A stretch of 64,000 nucleotides of DNA. It comes from JAIYCX01 sp964353175. GTDB lineage: Bacteria; Bdellovibrionota_C; UBA2361; SZUA-149; DAOLCO01. This document shows positions 17,386 through 26,895 of this stretch, piece by piece. Under the pieces are notes generated by a model. That model was not told where the DNA came from, did no database searches, and saw nothing but the letters and a program-made list of their open reading frames with translations. The stretch lies in the NCBI GenBank assembly GCA_964353175.1, contig CAYGUX010000011.1, forward strand, positions 12,832-76,831, given 5' to 3'. A program made the position numbers and the translations under genes. Position 1 is the first letter of the stretch. The number at the start of each line of letters is the position of its first letter.

Positions 17386-18459
17386 TCAAATTGTTTCTAA
17401 AAAAGAAGAATCACCATAACTTAGAAATCTATATTCATGTGCTAGAGCATGAGCATATACTTTAGAAATATTATTTACCCCTAAAAATGCACTTACTAAA
17501 AGTAAGTGCGTTGATCTTGGTTGATGAAAATTAGTAAACATCGCATTCACGATTTGAAATTCATATCCGGGAGTAATCATTAACTGCGTTTGAGACCACT
17601 GGCCGACATAAGGATTTTGATCCGTATTTTTAAATACAGTTTCTAAACATCTAACAACAGTCGTCCCTACCGCGATTATTCTTCGCTTTAATTTCCTAGC
17701 ATTTTTTAATGCTAAATAAGTATCCTCGGATATCAAAAATCTCTCTTCTAATACCTGAGAGTCCTCTATATTCTCCGCCACAGGAAAGAAACTATAGGGT
17801 CCAACATGTAGTATAATTTTATGAATTTCCACCCCATACTGCTCCAAGCCTTTAAGAATCTCTTCAGTAAAATGCAAACCTGCAGTAGGTGCTGCCACTG
17901 AACCTTCATCATTTGCATAGACGGTCTGGTATAAATCTTTATCCGAATCATCTGATATTCCATCCCTTATATATGGTGGAATGGGTGCAAAGCCGTCCTC
18001 TCTGATTATATCCTCTAAGGATTCTCCCTGTGCAGGTATCAGCCTTATCTTAAGGCCACGTCCTTCATTTACGCGACAAATCACCTCTGCTTTAAGCCTT
18101 GAAGAAAGTGAAAAATATTTCATACTCTCCAGTTTCTTCAATGGTTTTCCTAAACACTCCCATGTCAAAGAATCTTCCAAAGGTTTCACCAAAAGAATTT
18201 CAGCATGTTTTCCGGATTCTAACTCAATAAAAAATCGAGCGTGGATTACTTTAGTACTATTTAATACTAGAACGTCACCTGGATTGAATAAGCTTGAAAC
18301 AGATAAAAAAGAACAATCCTTTATCTGCAAAACATCATTCACACTCCGTGCGAATAGTAGCTTTGATGAATCTCTAGTCGCAAGGTGTGAAACTGGCCTT
18401 TGAGCGATTCTATTTGGTGGTAGATTATAAGAAAGTATTTCTCTCAGCTCACTTTCCAC
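17386..18459 (-). CDS. queA: S-adenosylmethionine:tRNA ribosyltransferase-isomerase
   Basis: Transfers the ribosyl moiety of SAM to preQ1-tRNA to form epoxyqueuosine, the step after Tgt. 357 aa: YNLPPNRIAQRPV at the N-terminus, PIPPYIRD, YQTVYANDEGSVAAPTAGLHFTEE, LHVGPYSF and FTNFHQPRSTHLLLVSAFLG are all family motifs. GTG start with GGTGG upstream. It precedes tgt by 34 nt. Confidence 0.97.
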   Translation of the reverse strand: MESELREILSYNLPPNRIAQRPVSHLATRDSSKLLFARSVNDVLQIKDCSFLSVSSLFNPGDVLVLNSTKVIHARFFIELESGKHAEILLVKPLEDSLTWECLGKPLKKLESMKYFSLSSRLKAEVICRVNEGRGLKIRLIPAQGESLEDIIREDGFAPIPPYIRDGISDDSDKDLYQTVYANDEGSVAAPTAGLHFTEEILKGLEQYGVEIHKIILHVGPYSFFPVAENIEDSQVLEERFLISEDTYLALKNARKLKRRIIAVGTTVVRCLETVFKNTDQNPYVGQWSQTQLMITPGYEFQIVNAMFTNFHQPRSTHLLLVSAFLGVNNISKVYAHALAHEYRFLSYGDSSFLETI

Positions 18460-18492
18460 AAACTACCACCAAATCGATAAAAGACTACAACA

Positions 18493-19227
18493 TTAAGATT
18501 TATTAGCGAATCCTCTCAAGAATTCCATAGGTAATGGGAAAATTGTTGTAGAGTTATTCTCAGTTGCAATTTCCGATAATGTTTGAAGATACCTTAGTTG
18601 TAAGGCTCCTGGCGATGAGTCTATTATTCTAGCAGCCTGAGTAAGCTTTTCTGCGGCTTGAAATTCTCCCTCTGCGGCAATAATCTTAGCTCGTCTCTCT
18701 CTTTCTGCCTCAGCTTGCCTTGCCATAGCTCTTTGCATCTCAGGTAATAGATCAATGTGCTTTAGCTCAACCAAATTAACCTTTATTCCCCATGGGTCAG
18801 TTTGAGTATCTAGTATCTCTTGAAGTCTATGATTCATATGCTCTTTCTCTGAAAGCAACTCATCCAACTCAGCTTCCCCACATACAGATCTCAAAGTTGT
18901 CTGAGCAAGCTGACTTGTTGCATAATGATAATTTTCGACTTCTACAACGGCCTTGTTCGGATCAATTACTCTAAAGTAAACTACCGCATTAACTTTTACA
19001 GATACGTTATCTTTAGTGATCACGTCCTGAGGAGGTACATCCATTGTAATAGTACGAGTATCAATTCTCATCCCTGTTTCCATGCCAGGTATTAGGAATA
19101 TGAGTCCGGGACCACGAGCACCTTGAAGGCGACCTAATCTAAATACAACTAATCTCTCATATTCATTCACAATCTTTACACAGGAAAATAATAAAAACGC
19201 TACAAATAGAATTGGGACTAGCCACAT
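18493..19227 (-). CDS. SPFH/stomatin-like membrane protein (slipin)
   Basis: 244 aa. An N-terminal membrane anchor (LVPILFVAFLLFSCVKIV) is followed by the SPFH domain: VNEYERLVVFRLGRLQGARGPG, RTITMDVPPQDVITKDNVSV and the coiled AMARQAEAERERRAKIIAAEGE. Such slipins form membrane microdomain scaffolds and are usually paired with a NfeD protein, as here (NfeD gene just upstream in the operon). No catalytic function is expected. Confidence 0.94.
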   Translation of the reverse strand: MWLVPILFVAFLLFSCVKIVNEYERLVVFRLGRLQGARGPGLIFLIPGMETGMRIDTRTITMDVPPQDVITKDNVSVKVNAVVYFRVIDPNKAVVEVENYHYATSQLAQTTLRSVCGEAELDELLSEKEHMNHRLQEILDTQTDPWGIKVNLVELKHIDLLPEMQRAMARQAEAERERRAKIIAAEGEFQAAEKLTQAARIIDSSPGALQLRYLQTLSEIATENNSTTIFPLPMEFLRGFANKS

Positions 19228-19293
19228 AAAAAACTCCGAAGATAAATTTAAAAAAATATTGTAAACGTCTTTGAATCAAAAGACAAATCAAGA

Positions 19294-20619
19294 CTAAACT
19301 TCTAGGTATTCCGTAATTAAAGTCAATCCCTTAAGACCAATGACAACAACTTGAGCGCCAACTTCAGGGATACTGCCAACTTTTGCCATCTCAGCATTCC
19401 ACAATTCTCCATTGATAAAGACCTTCCCACGAAGGGCTCCACTAGGCCCATCTAATATAAATTTAGCCTTTACCTCAGCCTTCCTTCCAATTAAGCCCTC
19501 CTTTCCAGTTACCACTTTGGACTTGAGAGTCGTCGAAGCTATATACATTAAGAATAAAACAAAAATTCCGATTAAAGTAGCACTTCCAACAACAAGACCG
19601 GTATCTACGCCAAAGCCATCGACCGCCCATACCATACTAGTATCCACTACATATACCGAACCAAAAACTAAACAAACAAATCCAACTATTCCAAGAACAC
19701 CGAAGGAAGGCACAAACATCTCGGCAAGCATTAATAACATGCCAAAAATCAGGAGAATTACTCCGCCAGTATTTATTGGGATTACTTGGGAAGCAACCAA
19801 AGTCAAAATTAAACATAAAACTCCAAGGGTGCCAGGCACAATTAAGCCAGGATGGTAGAACTCTGCAACAATCCCACCAAAAGCCCCTACGCCTAGTAGA
19901 GATGCGATAGAGGGGTCAGAAACGACATTTACAACTGTCTGCCTAAAGCTCATTTCATACTCATCAATACGAGCCTCACTTAAGTCCGGGAATTCCACTT
20001 CTAATTCCTTAAGCTTATACTTTTCCCCCTTAGCGGATTCTAAAAAGTCTTTTACGGAAGCAGAAGAAAAATCAACGACTTTTTCCTTAATGGCATCAGT
20101 ATCAGTCAAAGCAACACTTTCTTTAACTGCCTTCACAGCCCAAGCTGTGTTTCTACCCCTTTGTTCAGCTATCGCCTTAATTAATGATGAAGCAAAATTC
20201 TCGGCCTTTAATCTCATATCTCCATCAATATCCTGACCTCCACCAGACACTGGATGAGCGGCTCCTATATTCGTACCAGGCGCCATACTTGCAAAGTGAG
20301 CGGCCATTGTAATAAAAACTCCGGCTGATATTGCTCCACCACCTGAGGGTGAGACATAAACCAGTACTGGTACTTCACTACCTAAAAATGACTCAACTAT
20401 ACTCTGTGTTGAAGGCAACAAACCACCTGGAGTATTCAAATGTACGACTATTGCATTATACTTCTCGGTATTCCCTTTCTTCACACCGGAAATTACATAA
20501 TCCGCTGTTCCTGGATTAATAGTAGCATCTAATTTTAATGACAATATCTTCGATTCTTCGGCTGATGAAGTTGAAAGCACACTTAAAAAACACATTAAAA
20601 CAACTAAAACTCTTTTCAT
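19294..20619 (-). CDS. NfeD-family membrane-bound ClpP-class serine protease
   Basis: 441 aa from the ATG at 20619, which starts a signal peptide (MKRVLVVLMCFLSVLSTSSA); the open frame extends 15 codons further into the upstream gene but without a ribosome site. A ClpP-like periplasmic domain has VVHLNTPGG and the catalytic-serine segment GGAISAGVFI, then APGTNIGAAHPV. Four to five membrane helices follow, and the C-terminal OB-fold NfeD domain (GLIGRKAEV, VFINGELWNAE). This is the long NfeD1b type, which cleaves stomatin C-termini; its slipin partner is next door. Confidence 0.94.
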   Translation of the reverse strand: MKRVLVVLMCFLSVLSTSSAEESKILSLKLDATINPGTADYVISGVKKGNTEKYNAIVVHLNTPGGLLPSTQSIVESFLGSEVPVLVYVSPSGGGAISAGVFITMAAHFASMAPGTNIGAAHPVSGGGQDIDGDMRLKAENFASSLIKAIAEQRGRNTAWAVKAVKESVALTDTDAIKEKVVDFSSASVKDFLESAKGEKYKLKELEVEFPDLSEARIDEYEMSFRQTVVNVVSDPSIASLLGVGAFGGIVAEFYHPGLIVPGTLGVLCLILTLVASQVIPINTGGVILLIFGMLLMLAEMFVPSFGVLGIVGFVCLVFGSVYVVDTSMVWAVDGFGVDTGLVVGSATLIGIFVLFLMYIASTTLKSKVVTGKEGLIGRKAEVKAKFILDGPSGALRGKVFINGELWNAEMAKVGSIPEVGAQVVVIGLKGLTLITEYLEV

Positions 20620-20621
20620 TT

Positions 20622-21245
20622 TTATATACCTAGTTCTTTCATTACCAATTTTAAATCTCCCCAAAAAATCTTCTTAGAATCAGGTTGAGTAAGTACTTCC
20701 TCAAGATCAAGAGAAGGCAAAACCTTTAAACCATTCCATTCAAACATATCACCTCTCGTATAACTCCCCAAAAAAGAACTACTAATTAGACCTCCAAGCG
20801 TAACAACTACCTTTGGTTGAATGCTCTTTAAGTGGGTGAGCAGATAAGCCGCACAGAGATTAATATCTACAGGCGTCTTAGCTTTCTCATTAAATTGCTC
20901 ACAGTTCCCAATGTTATAAATAAATACCTCTGAAAGATTTAGCTTCAATCCTTTCTCAATAGCAGCAACTATCAAATCTCCCTTGGCTCCCGAGAATGCA
21001 CCCCCTCCCGATTGATCGGATAATGAACCTATAAAAGCGACTAAAGGCGAGCGAAAATCTATAGAACTAGCCCTAGATTCACATCGACTACAAGTAGTAC
21101 CACTCTGAGCAACCTCCAAGTGAGCAAGCTCTAAAGCTTTAATCTGAGAGCTTAGCACTTCATCTTCAAGCTTTATAAAAGAGGAAACCCCAATGAAGTC
21201 AGAAAAATACTTTTTTGCAATTTGATCTTCTGTTTTTAAAAACAT
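20622..21245 (-). CDS. Uracil-DNA-glycosylase-like Fe-S protein, catalytic motifs altered
   Basis: 207 aa, family 4/5 UDG-like fold. Four cysteines at 52, 55, 115 and 131 match the 4Fe-4S spacing (CSRC, then NIGNC and INLCAAYL), and PKVVVTLGG is the core strand. The usual first motif GEAPG..ED is replaced by FIGSLSDQ, and the usual HPS/HPA active-site motif is absent (LPSLDLEEVL at that place). It may bind the cluster but not excise uracil. It lies between coaBC and nfeD with 1-2-nt gaps. Confidence 0.72.
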   Translation of the reverse strand: MFLKTEDQIAKKYFSDFIGVSSFIKLEDEVLSSQIKALELAHLEVAQSGTTCSRCESRASSIDFRSPLVAFIGSLSDQSGGGAFSGAKGDLIVAAIEKGLKLNLSEVFIYNIGNCEQFNEKAKTPVDINLCAAYLLTHLKSIQPKVVVTLGGLISSSFLGSYTRGDMFEWNGLKVLPSLDLEEVLTQPDSKKIFWGDLKLVMKELGI

Positions 21246-21246
21246 T

Positions 21247-22482
21247 TTATACCAGCTTTAAAGTACTTTTTATTAGTTGGTCTGCGATTATGTGTTTATC
21301 TTGAATGGCCAACTCTTCCTCCTTCCCACTACTAGGAATAAGCCATACTCTTGCACTATCTAATCCAAAACTCTCCTCAGCAAGATTCCCCACTATCATA
21401 TCGCACTTTTTACGCTCTCTCTTATCTCTAGCTGTTTTAATAAGATTCTCCACCTTACCTGTCTCTGCAGTAAACCCTACTAACAGTAACCTGACCCCAG
21501 ACTTTTCCTCAATCTCTTGCCGTGAATTTCCAAGTCCCGCTAAAATATCAGGACATGGGCTAAAAGTTACGTCATAAGAAGTATCTTTAGCTTTCTTAAT
21601 TTTTTCTTCAGAATAAGTATCTGGACGATGATCACTAACTGCCGCAGCCATATAAACAAGTTGTAATTTAGTATCCCCTGATACCTTTCTTGTACATTCC
21701 GCATGCATCGTCGCGGCCATTTCATCAGCAGAATTTACTTTAATGACTTTTACTCCCACAGGTTCGTCTAAATTGGTAGGTCCAGTGACCAAAGTCACCT
21801 CTGCCCCTAACCACCTAGCTACTCTTGCAATCGCATAGCCCATTTTTCCCGTAGAAACATTAGATAGAAATCGTATAGGGTCCAATTTTTCAATTGTTGG
21901 CCCAGCTGATACCACGACTCTTGTTCCACTAAGGGGTTTTGATTTAAGAGTGCAATTAATCGCATCTATAATTACCTCTAACTCAGGAAATCTCCCCGCA
22001 CCAATCCACCCACAAGCAAGTGGGCCTTCATCTGGATCAACAACAAAATGTCCTAGTTCCCTCAGACGTTTCACATTGTCTTGAGTAACCTGACTTTTCC
22101 ACATATTTACGTTCATCGCTGGAACAAACAAAACGGGGCAACGACTGGCTAGCACTATAGTTGAGATTATATCATCCGCTATTCCATGACTAACTTTAGC
22201 TAGGACATTCGCGCTTGATGGAGCACATATAATGATATCAGCTTTATCCGCCAAAGAAATATGCCCTATCTCATGCTCCAAATGGGTATTAAATAGTTCA
22301 GTAATGACAGGTGAACCTGAAAGCGATTGGAAAGTTAAAGGTGTGACAAACTCTTGCGCACCCTCACTCATAGCAACCTGAACTTTCGACCCTCTCCGCT
22401 GTAACTCACGTAAAAGCTCAACCGACTTAAAACATGCTATTGAACCAGAAACCAACAATGTTACATTCAATCCTGAAAACAT
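21247..22482 (-). CDS. coaBC: Bifunctional phosphopantothenoylcysteine decarboxylase/phosphopantothenate-cysteine ligase
   Basis: Two steps of coenzyme A synthesis in one 411-aa chain. The N-terminal CoaC flavoprotein half has LLVSGSIACFKSVELLREL, the active-site His in HIS, and VPAMNVNMW; the CoaB half starts about 185 with GTRVVVSAGPTIEKLDPIRF, then SNVSTGKMGYAIA. GLTAETGK-type segment VGFTAETG is also present. Normal length. Confidence 0.96.
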   Translation of the reverse strand: MFSGLNVTLLVSGSIACFKSVELLRELQRRGSKVQVAMSEGAQEFVTPLTFQSLSGSPVITELFNTHLEHEIGHISLADKADIIICAPSSANVLAKVSHGIADDIISTIVLASRCPVLFVPAMNVNMWKSQVTQDNVKRLRELGHFVVDPDEGPLACGWIGAGRFPELEVIIDAINCTLKSKPLSGTRVVVSAGPTIEKLDPIRFLSNVSTGKMGYAIARVARWLGAEVTLVTGPTNLDEPVGVKVIKVNSADEMAATMHAECTRKVSGDTKLQLVYMAAAVSDHRPDTYSEEKIKKAKDTSYDVTFSPCPDILAGLGNSRQEIEEKSGVRLLLVGFTAETGKVENLIKTARDKRERKKCDMIVGNLAEESFGLDSARVWLIPSSGKEEELAIQDKHIIADQLIKSTLKLV

Positions 22483-22509
22483 AAAACTACACCTTAATCT
22501 AAATCTATA

Positions 22510-23244
22510 CTATTCAATTAAAAACGGATTAGCACTTTTCTCTAATCCAATATGAGTATTAGGGCCATGGCCCGCAAGAACTATTGTTTCATCAGGCAAG
22601 ACTAATAGTTTAGTTCTAATGGACCTTAGTAGCTCTTCATGATTTCCACCCGGCAAATCAGTTCTGCCTATTGATCCCTTAAAGAGGGCATCACCTGCAA
22701 TTAGAAGTGGGCCGCTGTGCTTAGTATTTACAAAACTACCTAACATTTCATCTTCTACGATTAATTCAAACTCACCTCTCGCACAAAAAAACGAAAGGTG
22801 GCCTGGCGCATGCCCTGGAGTAAACAAGCTTTGAACCTTAGTCATACCAAAATCAAAGGATTCACCATCCTCTAAATAATTGTCTGAAGCTGGGACATTT
22901 TCGTATTCACCACTAGTCATACCATACATCATAGATTGCCGCTCAATTGTTTCACGATATAAATCGTTATCTCTATGAAATAAAAGTGTTGGCTTCATCC
23001 CGTACTTGGACTCAAACTGTTTAAGCATTGCCTTCACCCCTCCACCATGATCAATATGCGAGTGGGTTAGAAGCAATTTAGCCTCACTTATTCCCTCTTT
23101 AGGTAGATGCCTATCTATGACGTCCATGATCCTATCTACTTCACCACCTGGATCAACTATTAATATAGACTTCGATTGCGAATCTATTACTAATCTGAAG
23201 TTTTGCTCAAATGGAGTAATCGTTAAACTTATTATTTTTATCAT
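22510..23244 (-). CDS. Metallo-beta-lactamase-fold hydrolase, GloB-like
   Basis: 244 aa. The metal motif THSHIDHGGG gives the HxHxDH signature, with further ligands in TPGHAPGHLSFF, AGDALFKGSIGRTDLPGG and LAGHGPNTHIG. This places it in the glyoxalase II-related group that hydrolyses thioesters such as S-lactoylglutathione; the exact substrate cannot be read. Divergent from recD2. Confidence 0.88.
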   Translation of the reverse strand: MIKIISLTITPFEQNFRLVIDSQSKSILIVDPGGEVDRIMDVIDRHLPKEGISEAKLLLTHSHIDHGGGVKAMLKQFESKYGMKPTLLFHRDNDLYRETIERQSMMYGMTSGEYENVPASDNYLEDGESFDFGMTKVQSLFTPGHAPGHLSFFCARGEFELIVEDEMLGSFVNTKHSGPLLIAGDALFKGSIGRTDLPGGNHEELLRSIRTKLLVLPDETIVLAGHGPNTHIGLEKSANPFLIE

Positions 23245-23358
23245 TTTTATTTTTACTAAATTGTAGTATTAGTCTTTTACCAATATTTAAGCACTTACAA
23301 AACTAGAGGCATTACATCCTCTAATTACTGTTAATTTTTAAAAGGCTTTTTTTATAAA

Positions 23359-25674
23359 GTGGATATATTTGAGCCAAATTTAGATTCGAATGATGCTGAA
23401 GACAAGAAACATCCTCAATCCTCTAAAAGAAACAAAAATCAATCAGAGCTCTTAAAAGCCACCGTAGAAAGAATTACCTATAGAAACGATGAGAATAGCT
23501 TCGGGATCGTAAAGGTTAAAAAAGAAGGTGCTGGCTTTCTTGATCCTACAATTACAGTAGCTGGAACTATTCCTACTACGTTTCATGAAGGAGTTACATT
23601 TGTCGCTAGAGGTGTATGGCAGACCCATCCTAAGTTCGGCCTACAGTTTAAAGCCTACTCCATTACTGAGACCCTTCCCACTGAAAAAGAATCTATCATT
23701 AGATATTTATCCTCAGGTTTAATTAAAGGAATTGGTCCTAAATTTGCCGAACGAATTGTAGATCACTTTGGAGAATCCACTTTACAAATAATGGAAACTA
23801 ACCCTGACAGACTAACGGAAGTCAAAGGGCTTGGTCGCGCGAAAGCTGAAGAGATTAAAGTCATCTGGACTGAAAAAAAGGAAGAAAGAGAAACCATTCT
23901 ATTTTTCAACAACTACGGCATTAGTCATGCCCTAGGATCTAGAATCTACAAAGTATATAAATCTAGAACTATTGAGACTGTTAAAAGCAACCCCTATATT
24001 TTATGTCAGCAGGTTTGGGGGATCGGTTTCTTAACCGCAGATAAAATTGCGCGGGCTATAGGGATAGATGAAAAGTCTTTAGATCGTTTAATGGCAGGTA
24101 TCCTATACACTTTAATAGATGCTGAATCAGATGGCCATACCTACCTACCTAGAGATATTCTCCTGGCTAAAAGTGGATCGCTGCTCGTAATTGGAGAAGC
24201 TGAGCTTTTAGAAGAAGCCTTGGAGAAAGCCCTACTAGAAGGGATCGTCACTGGCTTTGAAGATAAAATGTTTTCTCCTCAAATTTTCATGGCTGAGAGA
24301 AAGGTTGCTGATTGTGTAATTCAAAGAGTTCAGAATACCAGGATTGCGAAAACAGTACCGAGCTGGATCGTAAAAGACATTTTAGAATCAGGTTCCCTAA
24401 GGAATAAAGATGGAACTCGACTACTTTTATCCGAAGAACAAGGTCAGGCAGTAAAGTTATCTGCAGAAAGTTCCCTACTGGTAATTACTGGCGGTCCTGG
24501 TTGCGGTAAAACAACTGTTGTTCGTTCAATTGGTGCCCTGTTTAAAAAAGCTGGATTTACGATTCGACTTTGTGCACCTACGGGAAGAGCTGCGCAACGA
24601 CTTCAGGAAGTTTGCGATATTGAAGCTTCTACAATTCATAGATTGCTAAAATACGACCCGATTAAAAAAAGCTTTCTACACAATGAAGGAGATTATCTTC
24701 CCTTTGATGTTTTGATTGTTGATGAAAGTTCAATGATTGATATTCCTTTAGCTTCAAGCCTACTTAGAGCTGTTTCTCCCGAGACAAGATTAATATTTGT
24801 TGGAGATAAAGATCAACTTCCGAGTGTCGGTCCAGGGCTGTTTTTCCCTGATTTATTAGAAATTACGAATATTCCGATTGTCACCCTCACTAGATTATTT
24901 AGGCGTTCTGAGGAATCCAGCATTAATGACATAGCTCATGAGATAAATCATGGCGTAGTCCCCAATATCCCAGAACCGGATGGATCTGGGATAAGAGATG
25001 CTTACTTTCTTCCTATTCGCTCTTCAGAAGAAGCGGGCCAGTTAATCGAACGTTTAGTCTCAGAACAAATCCCTAAAAAGTTTGGCATTAAAACTTCTGA
25101 TATCACAGTTCTTTCCCCTATGAACCAAGGGGAGCTGGGAATCATTTCTTTAAATCGTCGCTTACAATCTAAGCTAGTTCCGGACTCTCAGGGGCAACCT
25201 AAAGTTTCCGTGGGTCAAACGGAGTTTAGAGTTGGGGATAGGGTTTGCCAAAGAGTGAATAACTATAATATCCATGAGGCAGGCGTATTTAATGGCGAGC
25301 AAGGTACTATCTATGGGCTAGATACAGAACAAAAGGCGGTCTATGTAAAGCTCTGGGATGGACGAGAGATAACATACCTAGCAGAAAATATTTCCCAACT
25401 TGATCTTGCCTACGCTCTTACCATACATAGATCTCAAGGCTCAGAAGTTCCTGTTATTATTCTAGTCCTACATGACTCCCACGCTATAATGCTTGAAAGG
25501 CAACTTATTTATACTGGAGTAACAAGAGCTAAGAATTTGTTGATTATTGTAGGAACAAGATCTGCTCTTCAGACCGCTACGAAAAGGATAAAAAGTTCTA
25601 AGAGATATACTGGGTTTCGGGATTTAGTGGCGAGGGGAAGTGGAGAGCTTGGGGGTGAAGTTCAGGTTGAATGA
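23359..25674 (+). CDS. recD2: RecD2-type ATP-dependent 5'-3' DNA helicase
   Basis: 771 aa. The N-terminal OB and helix-hairpin-helix region (IKGIGPKFAERIVDHFG, TEVKGLGRAKAEEI) marks RecD2 rather than the RecBCD subunit. Then Walker A TGGPGCGKTTV, VDESSMIDI (Walker B), VGDKDQLPSVGPG, and the C-terminal UvrD-like motif LTIHRSQGSEVP and TGVTRAKNLLIIVG. GTG start. No recB or recC is nearby, as expected for this class. Confidence 0.95.
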   Translation: MDIFEPNLDSNDAEDKKHPQSSKRNKNQSELLKATVERITYRNDENSFGIVKVKKEGAGFLDPTITVAGTIPTTFHEGVTFVARGVWQTHPKFGLQFKAYSITETLPTEKESIIRYLSSGLIKGIGPKFAERIVDHFGESTLQIMETNPDRLTEVKGLGRAKAEEIKVIWTEKKEERETILFFNNYGISHALGSRIYKVYKSRTIETVKSNPYILCQQVWGIGFLTADKIARAIGIDEKSLDRLMAGILYTLIDAESDGHTYLPRDILLAKSGSLLVIGEAELLEEALEKALLEGIVTGFEDKMFSPQIFMAERKVADCVIQRVQNTRIAKTVPSWIVKDILESGSLRNKDGTRLLLSEEQGQAVKLSAESSLLVITGGPGCGKTTVVRSIGALFKKAGFTIRLCAPTGRAAQRLQEVCDIEASTIHRLLKYDPIKKSFLHNEGDYLPFDVLIVDESSMIDIPLASSLLRAVSPETRLIFVGDKDQLPSVGPGLFFPDLLEITNIPIVTLTRLFRRSEESSINDIAHEINHGVVPNIPEPDGSGIRDAYFLPIRSSEEAGQLIERLVSEQIPKKFGIKTSDITVLSPMNQGELGIISLNRRLQSKLVPDSQGQPKVSVGQTEFRVGDRVCQRVNNYNIHEAGVFNGEQGTIYGLDTEQKAVYVKLWDGREITYLAENISQLDLAYALTIHRSQGSEVPVIILVLHDSHAIMLERQLIYTGVTRAKNLLIIVGTRSALQTATKRIKSSKRYTGFRDLVARGSGELGGEVQVE

Positions 25675-25700
25675 ATTAAAATAAATAAGATATAAGCCTT

Positions 25701-26039
25701 CTACTCACGCAGCTCACTTACAACATCACTCAATTGAACTACAATCTTTGGTAACTCTTTTTGTATAACGTCCCACATTAAGCTGTAATTTATACCGAAA
25801 TAATCATGCACTAACTTGTCTCGGAATTTTGCTATTTTAGACCAAGGGATCTCGACATGCTTATTAGTTGTTTCAACGCTAACTTTTTTGCAAGCTTCTC
25901 CCATAACTTGGAAATTTCTCACTACCGCATCTTTTACTAGCGAGCTACCCAAGAAATACTCTTTGTTATTCTGAGAATATGTTAATATATTCTCCGCCGA
26001 CACCAACATATGTTGCAGATATGCCAAATCTCTATTCAC
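25701..26039 (-). CDS. hepT: HepT-like toxin (HEPN ribonuclease, DUF86)
   Basis: 112-aa helical HEPN protein. The active-site motif R-x4-H-x-Y is intact as RDKLVHDY, where Arg and His cleave RNA and the Tyr is the target of AMPylation by the partner. VMGEACKKVS is also typical. Its ATG overlaps the MntA stop as ATGA, so the antitoxin is translated first. A mobile-looking repeat region lies upstream. Confidence 0.9.
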   Translation of the reverse strand: MNRDLAYLQHMLVSAENILTYSQNNKEYFLGSSLVKDAVVRNFQVMGEACKKVSVETTNKHVEIPWSKIAKFRDKLVHDYFGINYSLMWDVIQKELPKIVVQLSDVVSELRE

Positions 26040-26326
26040 AGGACTTGAGCCGAATTTAAAATTTCATCCTTTAAGAAAGGAGATAGGCCCTCTTCAGTAA
26101 CAACATCAACTGGGATACCTAATAAACTCTCTAGAGCATCTGAAAAATCAATTAAATCAAAATACGATCTTCCAGCTTCAGCCTGCACCAATATATCCAA
26201 ATCATTGGGTTTCAACTCACCCCTTGAGACAGAGCCAAAGACCCTCGGGTTCAGCATTCCATACGCCTTAGATAGCCGTAGTATCTGATCACGATTACTT
26301 ACTAAAGATTCTTTTATATTGCCCAT
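26036..26326 (-). CDS. mntA: MntA-like antitoxin (minimal nucleotidyltransferase)
   Basis: 96 aa from the ATG at 26326; the frame is open to 26392 but the extra 22 residues look unrelated to the family. The nucleotidyltransferase signature FGSVSRGELKPNDLDILV has GS and DxD separated by 9 residues, one shorter than the common 10. MntA transfers AMP to the Tyr of HepT, silencing it. No strong ribosome site decides the start. Confidence 0.88.
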   Translation of the reverse strand: MGNIKESLVSNRDQILRLSKAYGMLNPRVFGSVSRGELKPNDLDILVQAEAGRSYFDLIDFSDALESLLGIPVDVVTEEGLSPFLKDEILNSAQVL

Positions 26327-26895
26327 CCTGAGATTGTACATTATTAGAGTATGTTTTGTCCACCCGAATTGTAATTCCCAAACCAAAAGCAAGTCGAAGA
26401 TCGTAAAGAAGATTATTTTGAATCAGAGATCTGCTATTATACCAAAAAATATAGATCTCTACCTACTTGAAGCTAAGCTAGGAACACCCCCGAGGAAGGT
26501 AAAATGAAAAATGGGATTGCCACGCTTCGACAGGCTCACCGCAGGCCGTCGCTTCGCTCCTCGCAATGACAGGTTGGAGCACTACATCAGTCTTTTTAAA
26601 GCCTAAGAGTAGCCCCGCTACTTCCCATTGATATCTACAGACGGATGTTCCTAGATAATTTTAGATACCGCGAGGGACAGAATCTCCTCAATATTTTCAG
26701 TATACTACAGCTCTAATTAACTAAATTAAGGCTCCGTACTACACTCTAAAGATAAGCATTGCCTTGACAATTCCCACTAAAACCAGCAAGAATACCTAAT
26801 TGGATAAATTTTACTGAGCTCTATACTTGGATAGTTTTGAGTATAGCGGTCAGTCGAAAATTCACCCTGAGGTTCTCAAAATAGAAAGTTTTCTC
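26327..26895. other. Non-coding interval with short repeats
   Basis: No gene found in 569 bp. It contains a REP/MITE-like half element at 26513-26571 and the stem-loop AGTAGCCCCGCTACT at 26608-26622, both with copies elsewhere in the window. Base composition rises in GC only in the repeat. Confidence 0.6.
26513..26571. repeat. REP/MITE-like repeat, single arm
   Basis: A GC-rich 59-nt unit containing GATTGCCACGCTTCGACA, CTCACCGCAGGC and GTCGCTTCGCTCCTCGC. A near-identical unit lies at 63688-63750. It is locally out of character with the AT-rich surroundings. Similar ATTGCCACGCTTCG...CGCAATGAC palindromes are widespread interspersed repeats in several phyla. Confidence 0.8.
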
